Assembly (NCBI GenBank): GCA_001769925.1
Contig: MEPT01000023.1
Coordinates: forward strand, 1 to 8,481
Reading direction: 5' to 3'
Length of the DNA: 8,481 bases
Origin: Bdellovibrionales bacterium RBG_16_40_8
GTDB lineage: Bacteria; Bdellovibrionota; Bdellovibrionia; Bdellovibrionales; UBA1609
Shown here in pieces: positions 7,000 through 8,481 of the stretch. A program made the translations under genes and the position numbers. The notes under the pieces are model-generated. The model was given only the letters and a program-made list of their open reading frames with translations. It ran no database searches and was not told where the DNA came from. Numbering within the stretch: position 1 is the stretch's first letter; each line of letters begins with the position of its first letter.

Positions 7000-7926
7000 T
7001 TACCTTTCTTCGATGACGGAGTGCTGAATGTTGAATTCATTATGGAGTATTTGGCGATAGAACTCTAAACCGTGGGTCTTTTGCGAGGTAACCACAAGTT
7101 CGCAGCATAGAGTTTTTGGTGCAACTTGCCAAACGTGAAGATCTAATATTTTAGAGCCTTTAGATTCTAACTGTGACTTAAGCTTTACAAAATCTACAGA
7201 TTTTGCGTGGCCATCAAGTAGTTCCCAGCCGGTATCTTTGATAAGCACAATGGCCCAACGAAAAATAATTATACAGCCAATAAGACCAATAAGTGGGTCA
7301 AGAAAATAAAATCCAAAATACTTACCAGAAAGTAATGCGGCTATGGCGCCCACAGATGTTACCGCATCGGCAACCACGTGCAAATAAGCACCACGAATAT
7401 TGTGATCGTGATAATGACCGTGGCTATGACTGTGGTGGCCATGGTCATCGTGGCTATGACTGTGGTGGTTGCCAGTAGAAGCTCGTAAAATAAATGCGCA
7501 AATAACATTTATTGCCAGTCCTAAAATTGCAACAAGTATTGCCTCATCAAAGCTAATATTAAGTGGGTGAAAAAATCTTTCTACGGATTCTAATCCGATC
7601 ATAAAAACTACGCATAGTAAAAAAATACTGCTAGCAAAACCACCTAAAGCTATTATTTTGCCACCGCCAAAATTAAAGTTTTTCACCATATTTGGATTGG
7701 TAGCTAGGCGATAAGTAAGATAAGTAATGCCAAGAGCTGCAGCGTGGGTGGCCATATGCCAACCATCAGCAAGTAGTGCCATTGAATGCGTTGTATAACC
7801 AAAATAAATTTCAAACAGCATGGTTAACGTAGTGATCCAAAGCACTAGCCATGCTTTTTTAGCATTGAGCCGTAGGCTCTTATCAAAACTCAGAAAATGG
7901 TTATGGCACGAAAGTTCGTTTGTCAC
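7000..7926 (-). CDS. dmeF: Cation diffusion facilitator, DmeF-type Co(II)/Ni(II) efflux protein
   Basis: The 308-residue inner-membrane protein should export divalent metal ions, in the DmeF group mainly cobalt and nickel, in exchange for protons. Six membrane helices are visible at about 25-45, 48-72, 90-112, 128-148, 178-200 and 205-230, followed by a cytoplasmic domain (about 235-308) with DLHVWQVAP. The helix-2 motif LLADGWHMATHAAALG is close to what I recall of DmeF proteins. It has H57-x3-H61 where zinc CDFs usually have HxxxD. Helix 5 keeps H183-x3-D187. The loop between helices 4 and 5 (153-175) is packed with histidines and is partly made of a repeated DNA unit. The GTG start overlaps the pip stop as GTGA, which suggests translational coupling. 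No dmeR/RcnR-like regulator gene is in the window. Metal preference is inferred from subfamily resemblance. Confidence 0.88.
   Translation of the reverse strand: MTNELSCHNHFLSFDKSLRLNAKKAWLVLWITTLTMLFEIYFGYTTHSMALLADGWHMATHAAALGITYLTYRLATNPNMVKNFNFGGGKIIALGGFASSIFLLCVVFMIGLESVERFFHPLNISFDEAILVAILGLAINVICAFILRASTGNHHSHSHDDHGHHSHSHGHYHDHNIRGAYLHVVADAVTSVGAIAALLSGKYFGFYFLDPLIGLIGCIIIFRWAIVLIKDTGWELLDGHAKSVDFVKLKSQLESKGSKILDLHVWQVAPKTLCCELVVTSQKTHGLEFYRQILHNEFNIQHSVIEER
7419..7468. repeat. 20-bp perfect direct repeat in the His-rich loop of dmeF
   Basis: The same 20 bases occur at 7419-7438 and 7449-7468, a 30-bp (10-codon) period that encodes HHSHSH twice. A near-tandem in-frame unit like this can expand or contract by replication slippage and so change the number of loop histidines. 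Confidence 0.75.
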
Positions 7927-8481
7927 CGAATTGATTTAAACCTCTCAGTTATTTCAACAAGATGATGTATAATCCCAGGTTCTTGCGCCGAGTGACCGGC
8001 ATCGCGCACAATATGAAGTTTGGCGTCAGGCAGAACTTTACTTAACTCCCAAGCATTCTCAACAGGGCAAACTACATCGTAGCGCCCATGTACAATTTCT
8101 GTAGGTATTTTATTTATCATATAAGAGTTTTCAATTAACCAATTGTCAGTTTCAAAAAAAGCGTTATGAGTAAAGTAGTGACATTCAATTCGCGCAAAGG
8201 CAATAGCGAACTCAGGATTATCAAAATCATGCATTAGATCATTGTCAGGTATTAGTTTTGAAGTTGAGCCCTCCCATACGCTCCAAATGCGCGCAGCCTC
8301 GATACGAACTTTTGGGTCGGGGCTTGTTAGGCGTTTGTAATAAGCTCGCACAAAGTCATGGCGCTCATTTTCAGGAATATGGTTTTTATAAGGCTCCCAG
8401 AAGTCAGGAAAGATAAAGCTCGCGCCTTTTTGATAAAACCAATCAATTTCTTTTTTGCGGCAAAGAAAAATTCCGCGTAAA
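7923..8481 (-). CDS. pip: Proline iminopeptidase (peptidase S33), C-terminal part; 5' end outside the window
   Basis: This alpha/beta-hydrolase should remove N-terminal proline from peptides in the cytoplasm. The frame stays open to the window edge, giving 185 residues that begin LRGIFLCRKKEIDWFYQ, a highly typical proline iminopeptidase segment. Next come WSVWEGSTSKLIP, then ARIECHYF, whose Glu matches a substrate amino-group contact known in Serratia prolyl aminopeptidase. HGRYDVVCP (catalytic Asp135 of the visible part) and DAGHSAQEPG (catalytic His163) follow. The serine nucleophile and oxyanion region lie upstream, beyond the window. A GTG at 8351 is just an internal valine codon, not the start. 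The stop overlaps the dmeF start by four bases, so the two genes are almost certainly cotranscribed. Confidence 0.93.
   Translation of the reverse strand, partial: LRGIFLCRKKEIDWFYQKGASFIFPDFWEPYKNHIPENERHDFVRAYYKRLTSPDPKVRIEAARIWSVWEGSTSKLIPDNDLMHDFDNPEFAIAFARIECHYFTHNAFFETDNWLIENSYMINKIPTEIVHGRYDVVCPVENAWELSKVLPDAKLHIVRDAGHSAQEPGIIHHLVEITERFKSIR

Noticed and set aside
7419..7468. Short repeat with 30-bp period as a CRISPR remnant
   Set aside because: There are only two copies, the intervening 10 bases are too short for a spacer, and the repeat encodes protein in frame.
7293..7478. Plus-strand frame opposite dmeF with Gly/His/Tyr-rich repeats
   Set aside because: It is a mirror of the histidine-rich loop and membrane helices of dmeF on the other strand; the repeats come from the dmeF coding repeat.
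8349..8351. GTG as the start of a short 142-residue protein
   Set aside because: The frame continues upstream to the window edge with clear proline iminopeptidase sequence, so it is an internal codon.

Overview
The window looks like chromosomal DNA of an AT-rich Gram-negative bacterium. It encodes a lipoprotein-type murein transglycosylase, a secreted zinc carboxypeptidase and a DmeF-type inner-membrane cation exporter. The mix of several secreted or periplasmic degradative enzymes would suit a Bdellovibrionota or other delta-proteobacterial-type genome. That placement is only an impression from protein style and is not proven by any marker gene.

Layout. Bases 1-2037 are an apparently intact insertion sequence (IS). 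It is bounded by 22-bp terminal inverted repeats with one mismatch and carries one DDE transposase gene (277-2016), preceded by an AT-rich leader with RNA hairpins. Directly after its right end, 2038-3199 holds the 3' part of a second, unrelated transposase of the IS481/rve integrase type. Its N-terminal helix-turn-helix is missing exactly where the first IS ends, so the arrangement reads as one IS inserted into an older one. The older element abuts, and its reading frame overlaps, the 3' end of a chromosomal gene.

The rest is a minus-strand chromosomal block. Read in its own direction it runs: proline iminopeptidase (pip, 5' end cut by the window edge, 8481-7923), the DmeF-type cobalt/nickel efflux protein (7926-7000, four-base overlap with pip), an M14 zinc carboxypeptidase with signal peptide (6939-5662), an intergenic stretch of about 290 bases rich in inverted repeats (5372-5661), and a lytic transglycosylase of the Slt family (5371-3137).

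How the genes may work together. pip and dmeF are probably cotranscribed and translationally coupled. The carboxypeptidase may be read from the same transcript but has its own strong ribosome binding site. A plausible terminator separates it from slt, which appears to have its own promoter, possibly giving a leaderless mRNA. No defence system, CRISPR array, RNA gene or obviously new multi-gene system is visible. The most interesting items are the nested mobile elements, the structured IS leader, the mutually read-through gene tails at the slt/IS junction, and the structured slt upstream region.
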